Assembly (NCBI GenBank): GCA_025450095.1
Contig: JANWID010000204.1
Coordinates: 1-5,397 of the forward strand
Source: Bacteroidia bacterium
Lineage (GTDB): Bacteria; Bacteroidota; Bacteroidia; AKYH767-A; OLB10
Direction: 5' to 3'
Length of the DNA: 5,397 bases
The position numbers and the translations under genes are program-made. Within the stretch, counting starts at the first letter, position 1, and the number at the start of each line of letters is the position of its first letter. The notes under the pieces are model-generated. The model was not told the origin of the DNA, searched no databases, and worked only from the letters and a program-made list of their open reading frames with translations. Of this stretch, positions 1-5,397 are shown piece after piece.

Positions 1-57
1 GTAAACACCCTGGTATGGAATTTCTTTCTTGGGATCTTCCATATTCTTTTCCAGGCC
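1..57 (-). pseudogene. Continuation of the lactonase frame beyond the TAG, running off the left edge
   Basis: Directly after the TAG, the same minus-strand frame reads GLEKNMEDPKKEIPYQGVY with no further stop to base 1. In SMP-30/gluconolactonase proteins the segment after the NSPND motif typically reads TDPPYGL, then a short charged stretch with DP, then a GVY-like strand. Joining residues 181-184 (TDPP) to this stretch with Tyr in place of the stop therefore restores a normal family sequence without any indel. This shows that the interruption is one substituted codon and not the natural end of a short gene. Whether it is a true nonsense mutation or a sequencing error cannot be decided from this window. 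The rest of the gene is outside the window. Confidence 0.75.
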
Positions 58-612
58 CTATGGGGGGTCGGTTAAAAATAATTCTCCGTCTCTATTATAA
101 ACGGCGTCATTTGGACTATTGAATTTTTTGCCTTTATAACTATTTGCGAGAGGTATATATCTCGGAGCAGGTTTATCCAGGGGTGCATCCATTCTTGCCA
201 TTTGCCTGTTACCATGCTGGCATAAGACAAGATTACCGTCTTTGTCGAGCAGCAATCCATTGGATCCCATTTCTCCTCCTCTTTTAATTGTATCGGAATA
301 ACCGGAAGGAGTGAGGTATACCTCTTTACGATTTTTTTCCGTCCATTTAAATATTGTATCACGGGGTACATCGGAGAATAAAAGCATTTTATGGCTTTCT
401 ACCCAGACCGGGCCCTCACTCCATTGGAAATCTTCTGAAATGATCTCAGCCTGCGCTTTAGCATCGACGATAGCATCCAGGGCCGGATCCAGCCGTTCCA
501 CAATGCCAATTTTTATGTTGTTCACGTAATCTGATTTGGTTTCTGTTTTGTTTTGCTGATTATTATTACAGGCAACCAGGATGATCAGGAGGCAAGTGAA
601 ATATTTTTTCAT
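58..612 (-). CDS. SMP-30/gluconolactonase-family lipoprotein, N-terminal part ended by a premature TAG
   Basis: The family hydrolyses sugar lactones (such as gluconolactone) to aldonic acids on a metal-dependent beta-propeller. Residues 1-15 form a lipoprotein signal with lipobox LVAC and Cys15 as the lipid-anchored residue, followed by an Asn/Gln/Lys/Thr-rich linker, so the mature protein should sit on a periplasm-facing or outer membrane. Family motifs follow in order: EGPVW (residues 66-70, Glu66 a likely metal ligand), FSDVPRDTIFKW (79-90), SNGLLLDKDGNL (117-128), and NSPNDAVYNRDGELFLTDPP (165-184). The frame then meets TAG at 58-60. Only 184 residues precede it, against roughly 300-350 in full-length relatives, so much of the propeller and the later metal ligands would be lost. 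I chose the ATG at 612 because the signal peptide starts there; a longer reading from 681 only translates the upstream repeat. It lies 131 bp downstream of the dehydratase on the same strand and is probably co-transcribed. Family assignment is firm; activity is doubtful. Confidence 0.85.
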   Translation of the reverse strand: MKKYFTCLLIILVACNNNQQNKTETKSDYVNNIKIGIVERLDPALDAIVDAKAQAEIISEDFQWSEGPVWVESHKMLLFSDVPRDTIFKWTEKNRKEVYLTPSGYSDTIKRGGEMGSNGLLLDKDGNLVLCQHGNRQMARMDAPLDKPAPRYIPLANSYKGKKFNSPNDAVYNRDGELFLTDPP

Positions 613-628
613 ATCGTAGCTATTATAT

Positions 629-744
629 GAAATATAAAATGTAAAAGTTAGAATATAAAATGTAAAATGAAGATAACCCAATCGGCGTATTTCAGACTCC
701 CAACATTTTACATTTTATATTCTAAATTTTACATTTTACATTTC
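629..744. repeat. Long AT-rich inverted repeat built from tandem units of about 21 bp
   Basis: The arm 629-669 is complementary to 704-744 over 41 positions with two mismatches (647/726 and 634/739); the loop is 670-703 (34 nt) and is clearly less AT-rich than the stem. Each arm is itself a tandem pair. On the left, units 631-651 and 652-672 both begin AATATAAAATGTAAAA. On the right, units 705-725 and 726-747 both begin ATTTTACATTTTA and end CTAA, the second one base longer. The element fills most of the gap between the dehydratase stop codon and the lactonase start, so it would fold in the transcript joining them. It could act as a processing or stability element or attenuate the downstream gene. 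The stem has almost no G or C pairs and no clear U tract follows on the minus strand, so it is not a classical intrinsic terminator. It may belong to a dispersed intergenic repeat family; copy number cannot be judged here. Confidence 0.85.
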
Positions 745-2453
745 TAATGTAAATCCCTCGTCACTTCAGATCCCGAACCACCCTGTAAAATATCCAGGTC
801 TGCCCCAAGATGCGCTTGCTGCACATGGTCAATATACAACTTTACATAACCCCTTGCAGCCATTGGCTCAGGCGGTTTCCATGCTGCTTTTCGTTTTTTC
901 AATTCTTCGTTACTGATGTCCAGGTGGAGTTTTCTTTCTGACACATCCAGTTCGATCATGTCGCCATCTTTTACCAATGCCAGTAAACCGCCGATGGCAG
1001 ATTCCGGTGAAACATGCAGTATCACGGTGCCTGCTGCTGTGCCACTCATTCTTCCATCCGAAATCCGTATCATATCTTTTATTCCCTTTCTTAAAAGCTT
1101 TTCAGGCAGGTCAACATTGCCTACTTCAGGCATACCGGGATAACCCACCGGCCCCACCATTTTCAATACAATCACGCAGTTTTCATCAATATCGAGGGCT
1201 GGATCATCGATACGATGATGATAATCTTCCATGGTTTCAAATACTACGGCACGACCACGATGTTTCATCAACTCTTTTGTTGCAGCAGAAGGTTTGATCA
1301 CAGCACCGGATACGCATAAATTTCCTTTTAACACGGCAATACCCGCATTCTCCTGCAGTGGATTGCCAACGGTTGCGATCACATCCTCGTTGTAACAAAC
1401 GGGGCTTGTATTGTTTTCCCCAATCGATTTGCCATTGACAGTGATGGCATCCCTGTGTAAATATTTTTTTAATTCTTTGATCACTACGGGCAGGCCACCG
1501 GCATAATAAAAATCTTCCATCAGGTATTTCCCTGAAGGTTTCAGGTTGACAAGCAAAGGAATATTGCTTCCATTTTTATCAAAGTCCTCTAAATTCAATT
1601 CTACACCGATCCTCCCTGCAATAGCCAGCAGGTGAATGATAAAATTTGTAGACCCGCCAACACCTGCATTGATCACAATGGCATTTTCAAAAGCTTTGCG
1701 GGTAAGAATTTTTGAAAGCTTGAGATCTTCTTTGACCATTTCTACAATCCTTCTTCCCGATAATTGCGCCATCAGTTTTTTGCGGGAGTCAACGGCGGGA
1801 ATGGCCGCAGCCCCTGGTAATGTCAGTCCCAGTGCTTCTACCATACAGGCCATGGTAGAAGCAGTTCCCATCGTCATACAATGCCCCTGGCTCCGGGCTG
1901 AGCCAATTTCTGCTTCCAGTATATCTTCTTCAGTATAGTTTTCTACCAGCAATTTTTCTTTTACCATCCAGTTGAATGAACCCGAACCAATACATTCCCC
2001 TTTAAACCGCCCATTCAGCATTGGGCCACCGGGAACAACAATGGTGGGCAGATCAACACTGCAAGCACCCATCAAGGTAGAAGGAGTTGTTTTATCACAC
2101 CCGGTGAGTAATACCACGCCATCAATAGGATTGGCCCTGATACTTTCCTCTGTATCCATACTGGCAAGGTTCCTGAACAACATGGTGGTGGGCCGCATAA
2201 GCGTTTCACCCAATGAGGTGACAGGAAATTCCAACGGGAAACCACCCGCTTCCACTACGCCGCGTTTTACGATCTCTGCAAAATCCCGAAGGTGTCCATT
2301 ACACGGCGTCAGCTCACTCCAGGTATTGCAAATGCCAATAACAGGTTTGCCTTTGAAATAATCATCGGGATATCCCTGGTTGCGCAACCATGACCGGTGG
2401 ACAAATCCCATTTTATCAGATTTGCCAAACCAATCGTAGCTTCTTAATTTCAT
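744..2453 (-). CDS. IlvD/Edd-family sugar-acid (aldonate/pentonate-type) dehydratase
   Basis: This cytoplasmic iron-sulfur enzyme should remove water from an aldonic acid such as arabinonate, xylonate or gluconate, giving the 2-keto-3-deoxy acid. At 569 residues it is full length for the family. Three Cys expected to hold the cluster are present: Cys51 (LTPCNGH), Cys119 (GCDKTTPS) and Cys192 (GHCMTMGTAST). Lys121 matches the carboxylated Lys, and Glu83, Asp120 and Glu442 (GMPE) match the Mg ligands of characterised pentonate dehydratases. Ser470 in DGRMSGT matches the catalytic Ser. GCDKTTPS with QGHCMTMGTAST is typical of the sugar-acid branch; branched-chain amino acid IlvD proteins usually have GCDKNMPG, so valine/isoleucine synthesis is unlikely. 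The exact sugar acid is not determined by the sequence. The ATG at 2453 fits the usual N-terminus; no Shine-Dalgarno sequence is evident. The last codons and the TAG stop run into the downstream inverted repeat. Neighbours (a lactonase after it, a receptor stump before it) support sugar-acid catabolism. Confidence 0.93.
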   Translation of the reverse strand: MKLRSYDWFGKSDKMGFVHRSWLRNQGYPDDYFKGKPVIGICNTWSELTPCNGHLRDFAEIVKRGVVEAGGFPLEFPVTSLGETLMRPTTMLFRNLASMDTEESIRANPIDGVVLLTGCDKTTPSTLMGACSVDLPTIVVPGGPMLNGRFKGECIGSGSFNWMVKEKLLVENYTEEDILEAEIGSARSQGHCMTMGTASTMACMVEALGLTLPGAAAIPAVDSRKKLMAQLSGRRIVEMVKEDLKLSKILTRKAFENAIVINAGVGGSTNFIIHLLAIAGRIGVELNLEDFDKNGSNIPLLVNLKPSGKYLMEDFYYAGGLPVVIKELKKYLHRDAITVNGKSIGENNTSPVCYNEDVIATVGNPLQENAGIAVLKGNLCVSGAVIKPSAATKELMKHRGRAVVFETMEDYHHRIDDPALDIDENCVIVLKMVGPVGYPGMPEVGNVDLPEKLLRKGIKDMIRISDGRMSGTAAGTVILHVSPESAIGGLLALVKDGDMIELDVSERKLHLDISNEELKKRKAAWKPPEPMAARGYVKLYIDHVQQAHLGADLDILQGGSGSEVTRDLH

Positions 2454-2461
2454 ATTCTTGC

Positions 2462-2477
2462 AGCTATTTAGCTATTT
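2462..2477. repeat. Perfect tandem 8-bp duplication just before the dehydratase start
   Basis: AGCTATTT occurs twice in direct contact (2462-2469 and 2470-2477), which reads AAATAGCT twice on the coding strand and ends 8 bp before the ATG at 2453. A single AATAGCT also stands 5 bp before the lactonase ATG (618-624). It sits where a ribosome would bind but does not resemble a Shine-Dalgarno sequence. Its significance is unclear; AT-rich short duplications can arise by slippage. Confidence 0.5.
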
Positions 2478-2596
2478 TATAAAGTTATTTGATTTAACTG
2501 AGGTTATCGTTTGCGGCCTGTTATTCTGGTTACGATCGGTCGATATAAAAACTTAGGCTTTCTCAAGGATGATATTATTTCCCCCATAAATCTACA

Positions 2597-2628
2597 GTTC
2601 ACAAAGAGTTAAATCATACTTTGTGAAC
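2597..2628. promoter_or_regulatory. Perfect 10-bp inverted repeat, candidate operator upstream of the dehydratase
   Basis: GTTCACAAAG (2597-2606) and CTTTGTGAAC (2619-2628) are exact reverse complements separated by 12 bp. The half-site centres are 22 bp apart, about two helical turns, which suits a dimeric DNA-binding protein on one face. One more pair (2595/2630) matches after a mismatch. It lies about 145 bp upstream of the dehydratase ATG, in the gap after the SusC-like stump. No T tract follows on either strand, so a regulator site is preferred over a terminator. No second copy was seen in the window. An RNA hairpin role in the leader remains possible. The cognate regulator is unknown; the nearby AraC protein is one candidate, though AraC sites are more often direct repeats. 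Confidence 0.45.
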
Positions 2629-2702
2629 CGTTGCTTTAGTGATCATTTTTAAAATTGAGCCGACTTCTATTCTTATTGCTAAAATTATAAGCGGAAGATA
2701 AT

Positions 2703-3020
2703 TTATTTATCCCACCATACTTTCGTATCTAATTTATCCGGACCCTGTCTTGCAATTGCTGCGTTTATAAAACCAACAGAGCTAAAGACTAATACATCAG
2801 TACCTGAGGCATTAATTTCAAACTGCCCGGCATTATTAGTAGTAGTAGCCTTGCTGGTATTTTTGACTTGCACCGTTACACCGACAACAGGTTGATTATT
2901 TGCGTCGGAAACGGTTCCCTTTACCGTCTGGGAAAAACTGGTTGCAGAATAGATTAAAAATAAAGGGAAGAGTAATCGGGTCAACACCCGGGAATACCCC
3001 GGAGTAGAATTTTGTTTCAT
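2703..3020 (-). CDS. Short secreted protein: N-terminal stump of a SusC/RagA-type TonB-dependent receptor
   Basis: The protein has 105 residues. Residues 1-30 form a signal peptide with hydrophobic core LLFPLFLIYSATSF and probable cleavage after SFS. Residues 31-85 match the carboxypeptidase-regulatory-like beta-sandwich that opens SusC-type outer-membrane receptors: TVKGTVSDANNQPVVGVTV, then TTNNAGQFEI and DVLVFSSVGF. In full receptors this domain is followed by a strand, then a TonB box (often EVVVVGYG), a plug and a barrel, about 1000 residues in all. Here the frame ends with KLDTKVWWDK and TAA, roughly where the TonB box should start, and further stops follow in the same frame. As it stands it could not form a pore. 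It is most simply a decayed remnant; a functional stand-alone regulatory-domain protein is the alternative. It is divergent from the AraC gene, a position often held by an intact receptor gene in glycan or sugar-acid loci. A partly overlapping upstream frame on the same strand is not coding. Confidence 0.7.
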   Translation of the reverse strand: MKQNSTPGYSRVLTRLLFPLFLIYSATSFSQTVKGTVSDANNQPVVGVTVQVKNTSKATTTNNAGQFEINASGTDVLVFSSVGFINAAIARQGPDKLDTKVWWDK

Positions 3021-3193
3021 AATAGCAGGTTGTTTTGATGATGCAATTGGTTAGCTCTGAAGGCAGGATTTTACAACAAACGAAGTACCCGAACTTCAAA
3101 ACCAAAAACTTCCATTAATGAACGGTGTTGAATTTTACACATAATTTTTTGAAGACTGATTTTATTTTTAATTTCCAGGAAAAGCGTTGTACT

Positions 3194-3203
3194 GCTTATA
3201 AGC
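3194..3203. promoter_or_regulatory. 10-bp palindrome in the araC-type gene upstream region
   Basis: GCTTATAAGC is a perfect palindrome centred about 35 bp before the regulator ATG. An AAGCGT hexamer overlaps its right end and recurs about 18 bp to the left, giving a loose direct repeat. Such a position would suit autoregulation of the regulator or overlap of its promoter. A TATTTTAG just downstream resembles the Bacteroidetes -7 element (TAnnTTTG) with one mismatch, but no properly spaced -33 TTG accompanies it. This is a weak candidate only. Confidence 0.2.
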
Positions 3204-3232
3204 GTATTTTAGAAATTCAATAGTGTTTTAGA

Positions 3233-4123
3233 ATGAACCAGTTTTTACTGCAACAGGGGTATTCAAAGGAATTGGAGCAGTTTCCTCACATTATTGAATT
3301 TGCTACAAAGAAGAATAATGCAATACAACTTAATTCGCTCAATGCCGGGGCCACTAATAGTATACGCATTTATTATATTATGGAAGGTAAGTTTGAATGG
3401 ATTATTCACCATCAACTTTATATTTTATACCCGGGAGATCTGGTGCTGATTCTGCCTGGCCATAAGTTTGGCGGAGAAAAAGGCGTTCTGGATATTGGTA
3501 CACTTTGTTGGATCCATATTCAGGCAGAGAGCCAGGAACCAATAGAAAGAAGCTTACCTGGTAAATGGAGTAACTTTTCTAAAAGTGAAAACCTTGCGAT
3601 CTCTAAAATTTTACTATTGAACAATGTACCTGTGCTTTCAAAATTGAAAGAAGCAGGCAGAATACTCCAGGAACTGAGACAGGAATTGTTTAACCAACAA
3701 ATAGGTTATACCACGCGGGTCAATCAATTAATTGACGAGTTATTTATTTTAATAGCCCGTAAACTAACGCAGCAAAATAATTTGCATCGTGACTTTCCGC
3801 AAACTTTCCGTAAGCTGGAACAAACGCTTCGGGAGAATTTAGCCCATCAATGGACCGTTGAAGAAATGGCCGGATTGGTGGGGCTTGGCACAACAGCCTT
3901 TACAGAGAAAGTAAAGAATTATACCGGATTTCCCCCATTAAATTATTTGATTACTATCCGTATTTCAGAGGGTATCAAATTATTAAAACAGCCCGATCTG
4001 AATGTTACTTCTATAGCTCTTGATACAGGTTTTTATTCATCACAGCATTTTTCTACAACATTTAAAAAACTCACCGGTTACACGCCGCGAGAGTTCAGAA
4101 ATAAAAATCTACCTAAAAAATAA
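3233..4123 (+). CDS. AraC-family transcriptional regulator with cupin-like sensor domain
   Basis: This 296-residue protein has the usual AraC-family length and plan. Residues about 30-100 form a cupin-like ligand-binding fold, with IYYIMEGKFEW (46-56), LYPGDLVLILPG (65-76) and an aromatic strand near 90-97. Residues about 135-185 are helical and may link or dimerise. The DNA-binding part has two helix-turn-helix units: WTVEEMAGLVGLGTTAFTEK (207-226) and NVTSIALDTGFYSSQHFSTT (257-276), followed by FKKLTGYTPREFR (277-289), the family signature. It is expected to bind DNA in the cytoplasm and respond to a small molecule, presumably a sugar acid or derivative given the neighbours; that ligand is inference. 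The first unit has GLGTTAFTEKVKN where many relatives have MSxxxLxRxFK, a mild divergence. It is divergent from the receptor stump across 212 bp and stands 16 bp before the kinase, so it is probably transcribed with the kinase. The ATG at 3233 gives a complete N-terminus; no Shine-Dalgarno sequence is visible. Confidence 0.92.
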   Translation: MNQFLLQQGYSKELEQFPHIIEFATKKNNAIQLNSLNAGATNSIRIYYIMEGKFEWIIHHQLYILYPGDLVLILPGHKFGGEKGVLDIGTLCWIHIQAESQEPIERSLPGKWSNFSKSENLAISKILLLNNVPVLSKLKEAGRILQELRQELFNQQIGYTTRVNQLIDELFILIARKLTQQNNLHRDFPQTFRKLEQTLRENLAHQWTVEEMAGLVGLGTTAFTEKVKNYTGFPPLNYLITIRISEGIKLLKQPDLNVTSIALDTGFYSSQHFSTTFKKLTGYTPREFRNKNLPKK

Positions 4124-4139
4124 TTATAATTATTACAAC

Positions 4140-5397
4140 ATGAAATCCATCATCACCATAGAATTAGGGACAAATGCCGTAAGGGTTTTTGCATTTGATC
4201 TTGCCGGGAATGTAATTGGTTCTATGAAGGGGCATTATCCCACTTTCCATACAGAGCCGGACTATAGCGAACAGGACCCTGAGCAAGTGTTTATTACGAT
4301 GCTGTTTGTATTAAAAAATTTACTGAATGAAAAAATTCATTCAATAAAACATGAGATTGCGTGTATCTGTTTCAGTGCTTCCATGCATAGCGTATTGGCT
4401 ATTGACAAAAACGGGGTCCCAATAGGCAATGCTATCACCTGGGCTGATAATAGGGCGAAGAAGGAGGCATTTGAATTAAAAAATTCTACCGACGGGAAAG
4501 CAATCTACACGGCAACAGGAACGCCCATCCATCCCATGTCGCCTTTACTCAAAATTGCCTGGCTAAAGAATCATGATAAGGAAAGATTCAGGAAAACGGA
4601 AAGATTCCTTTCAATCAAATCCTATATTATTCAGCAACTGACTGGTGAGTATATGATCGATTATAGTCTCGCTTCGGCTACTGGTTTATTAAATATTCAT
4701 ACAATAAACTGGGAGCCTGATGCTTTAAACTACGCAGGTATAACGGCAGAAATGTTACCCGAGCTGGTTCCTGTATTTTCATCGGCTGGCAGACTTCGAA
4801 AAGCATTTCAGAACTCTCTCGGCCTTCCTGCAGAAACTAAAATAATCATCGGGTCAAGCGATGGATGCCTGGCTACTCTAGGTGCAGGTGTATGGGATGA
4901 CGGAAAATCTACTATAACTATTGAAGACAGTGGTGCAGCAAGAGTGGTGGGCAAAGAAGTATTGCGTGATGAAAAGCAACGATTCTTCAATTATATTCTT
5001 ACAGAAGGCTATTACGTTTCCGGGGGACCTACCAATAATGGAGGTGTTATTTTTGAATGGTTTGCCAGGCATTTCGGTGATTTTAAAAATGCATTTGACA
5101 TAGAGAATTGCATGGAAGACCTTATCAATGATGCGACAAAAGTGGCTGTGGGTTCAGAAGGCCTGTTATTCCTTCCTTATTTGTTGGGAGAAAGAGCCCC
5201 TATATGGAATGCCAACGCAAGAGGAGTATATTTTGGAATAAATATCAACCATGAAAAAAAACATTTTATCAGGGCTACCATTGAAGGAATATTATATGAA
5301 ATTTATAGCATTGGAAAAACGCTGGAAGAATACCGGACCATCAATAGTATTTCTATCAACGGTAGTTTTGCCTCTATTCCATTTTGTACTCAAATGA
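4140..5397 (+). CDS. FGGY-family gluconokinase-like carbohydrate kinase (partial, runs off right edge)
   Basis: The frame is open from ATG 4140 to the window end, giving 419 residues plus one base; relatives have about 500, so the C-terminal end is missing. FGGY kinases pass phosphate from ATP to a sugar; the best match here is the gluconokinase (GntK-like) branch. Branch motifs are YSEQDPEQ (42-49), FSASMHS (78-84), TWADNRA (100-106), TGTPIHPMSP (126-135), LSIKSYIIQQLTGEY (157-171), DYSLASATGLLNIHT (174-188), SSDGCLATLGAG (239-250, Asp241 the expected catalytic base), GGPTNNGG (295-302) and FLPYLLGERAPIW (344-356). The ATP side is unusual: IELGT at 7-11 where IDIGT is usual, TIEDSGA at 260-266 where TIGTSGA is usual, and NGSF at 407-410 where NGGF is usual. 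It may be a divergent subfamily with altered or no kinase activity. It follows the AraC gene by 16 bp (AT-only except one C), indicating an operon. Assignment to the family is secure; substrate and activity are inferred. Confidence 0.9.
   Translation, partial: MKSIITIELGTNAVRVFAFDLAGNVIGSMKGHYPTFHTEPDYSEQDPEQVFITMLFVLKNLLNEKIHSIKHEIACICFSASMHSVLAIDKNGVPIGNAITWADNRAKKEAFELKNSTDGKAIYTATGTPIHPMSPLLKIAWLKNHDKERFRKTERFLSIKSYIIQQLTGEYMIDYSLASATGLLNIHTINWEPDALNYAGITAEMLPELVPVFSSAGRLRKAFQNSLGLPAETKIIIGSSDGCLATLGAGVWDDGKSTITIEDSGAARVVGKEVLRDEKQRFFNYILTEGYYVSGGPTNNGGVIFEWFARHFGDFKNAFDIENCMEDLINDATKVAVGSEGLLFLPYLLGERAPIWNANARGVYFGININHEKKHFIRATIEGILYEIYSIGKTLEEYRTINSISINGSFASIPFCTQM

Noticed and set aside
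58..60. TAG read as a sense codon through an altered genetic code
   Set aside because: The dehydratase uses TAG as its natural end, no other in-frame TAG occurs within the genes here, and a TAG-to-Tyr code is not expected in this group.
613..681. Longer lactonase reading beginning at ATG 681
   Set aside because: The extra 23 residues only translate the AT-rich inverted repeat (Phe/Tyr/Thr/Ile pattern) and would bury the clear lipoprotein signal that starts at 612.
670..703. Loop of the long hairpin as a small RNA or attachment site
   Set aside because: No promoter, terminator or target-site duplication was seen to support it.
916..2361. Several plus-strand frames opposite the dehydratase
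   Set aside because: They are antisense shadows of a long, clearly coding gene and show no family motifs.
2682..2704. 7-bp AT-only hairpin overlapping the stump stop codon, possible terminator
   Set aside because: The stem has no G or C pairs and is followed by only a short T run on the minus strand; too weak to call.
3082..3097. 5-bp inverted repeat GAAGT/ACTTC in the divergent region
   Set aside because: Too short to separate from chance without comparative data.
2896..3105. A 69-residue minus-strand frame overlapping the receptor stump
   Set aside because: It is a shifted frame over the start of the stump and its leader, with no recognisable motif; the stump frame carries the signal peptide and domain.
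3077..3105. Possible Bacteroidetes promoter for the stump (TTG, 18 bp, TTCGTTTG on the minus strand)
   Set aside because: The -7 element lacks the conserved A and the spacing is slightly short; similar partial matches are frequent in AT-rich DNA.
4808..5103. Short frames on both strands within the kinase region
   Set aside because: They overlap the continuous kinase frame, which carries all the conserved FGGY motifs.

Overview
The window looks like a chromosomal piece of a Bacteroidetes genome, most likely Chitinophagaceae or a relative. The support is an N-terminal SusC/RagA-type regulatory domain, a short-signal lipoprotein, AT-rich intergenic DNA, no clear Shine-Dalgarno sequences before the starts, and family-level protein resemblance. 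This assignment is inference; no 16S or other marker gene is present.

Layout. Three genes read leftward (minus strand). In transcription order they are a short protein that looks like the N-terminal stump of a SusC-type TonB-dependent receptor (2703-3020), an IlvD/Edd-family sugar-acid dehydratase (744-2453), and an SMP-30/gluconolactonase-family lipoprotein (start 612) that runs off the left edge. The lactonase frame is broken by an in-frame TAG at 58-60, exactly where the family has the Tyr of DPPYGL, and the same frame stays open and family-like from there to base 1. Two genes read rightward from the divergent 212-bp region: an AraC-family regulator (3233-4123) and, 16 bp later, an FGGY-family gluconokinase-like protein (from 4140) that runs off the right edge with roughly the last 80 residues missing.

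How the genes fit together. A lactonase would open sugar lactones to aldonic acids, the dehydratase would convert an aldonate to its 2-keto-3-deoxy form, and the kinase family phosphorylates gluconate. This is therefore a sugar-acid utilisation locus with an AraC-type regulator in the middle. The intact dehydratase retains all recognisable cluster and active-site residues. The other enzymes show damage or divergence: the lactonase has a nonsense codon, the SusC-like gene stops where the TonB box should begin, and the kinase keeps its sugar-side motifs and catalytic Asp but has unusual residues in all three visible ATP-side motifs.

Non-coding structure. The 131 bp between dehydratase and lactonase hold a 41-bp stem inverted repeat (39 of 41 pairs), each arm made of two tandem copies of a unit of about 21 bp. 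The dehydratase stop codon lies in its outer edge. The 249 bp between the SusC-like stump and the dehydratase hold a perfect 10-bp inverted repeat with a 12-bp spacer, a plausible operator. No tRNA, rRNA, CRISPR array, transposase or insertion-sequence end was seen.
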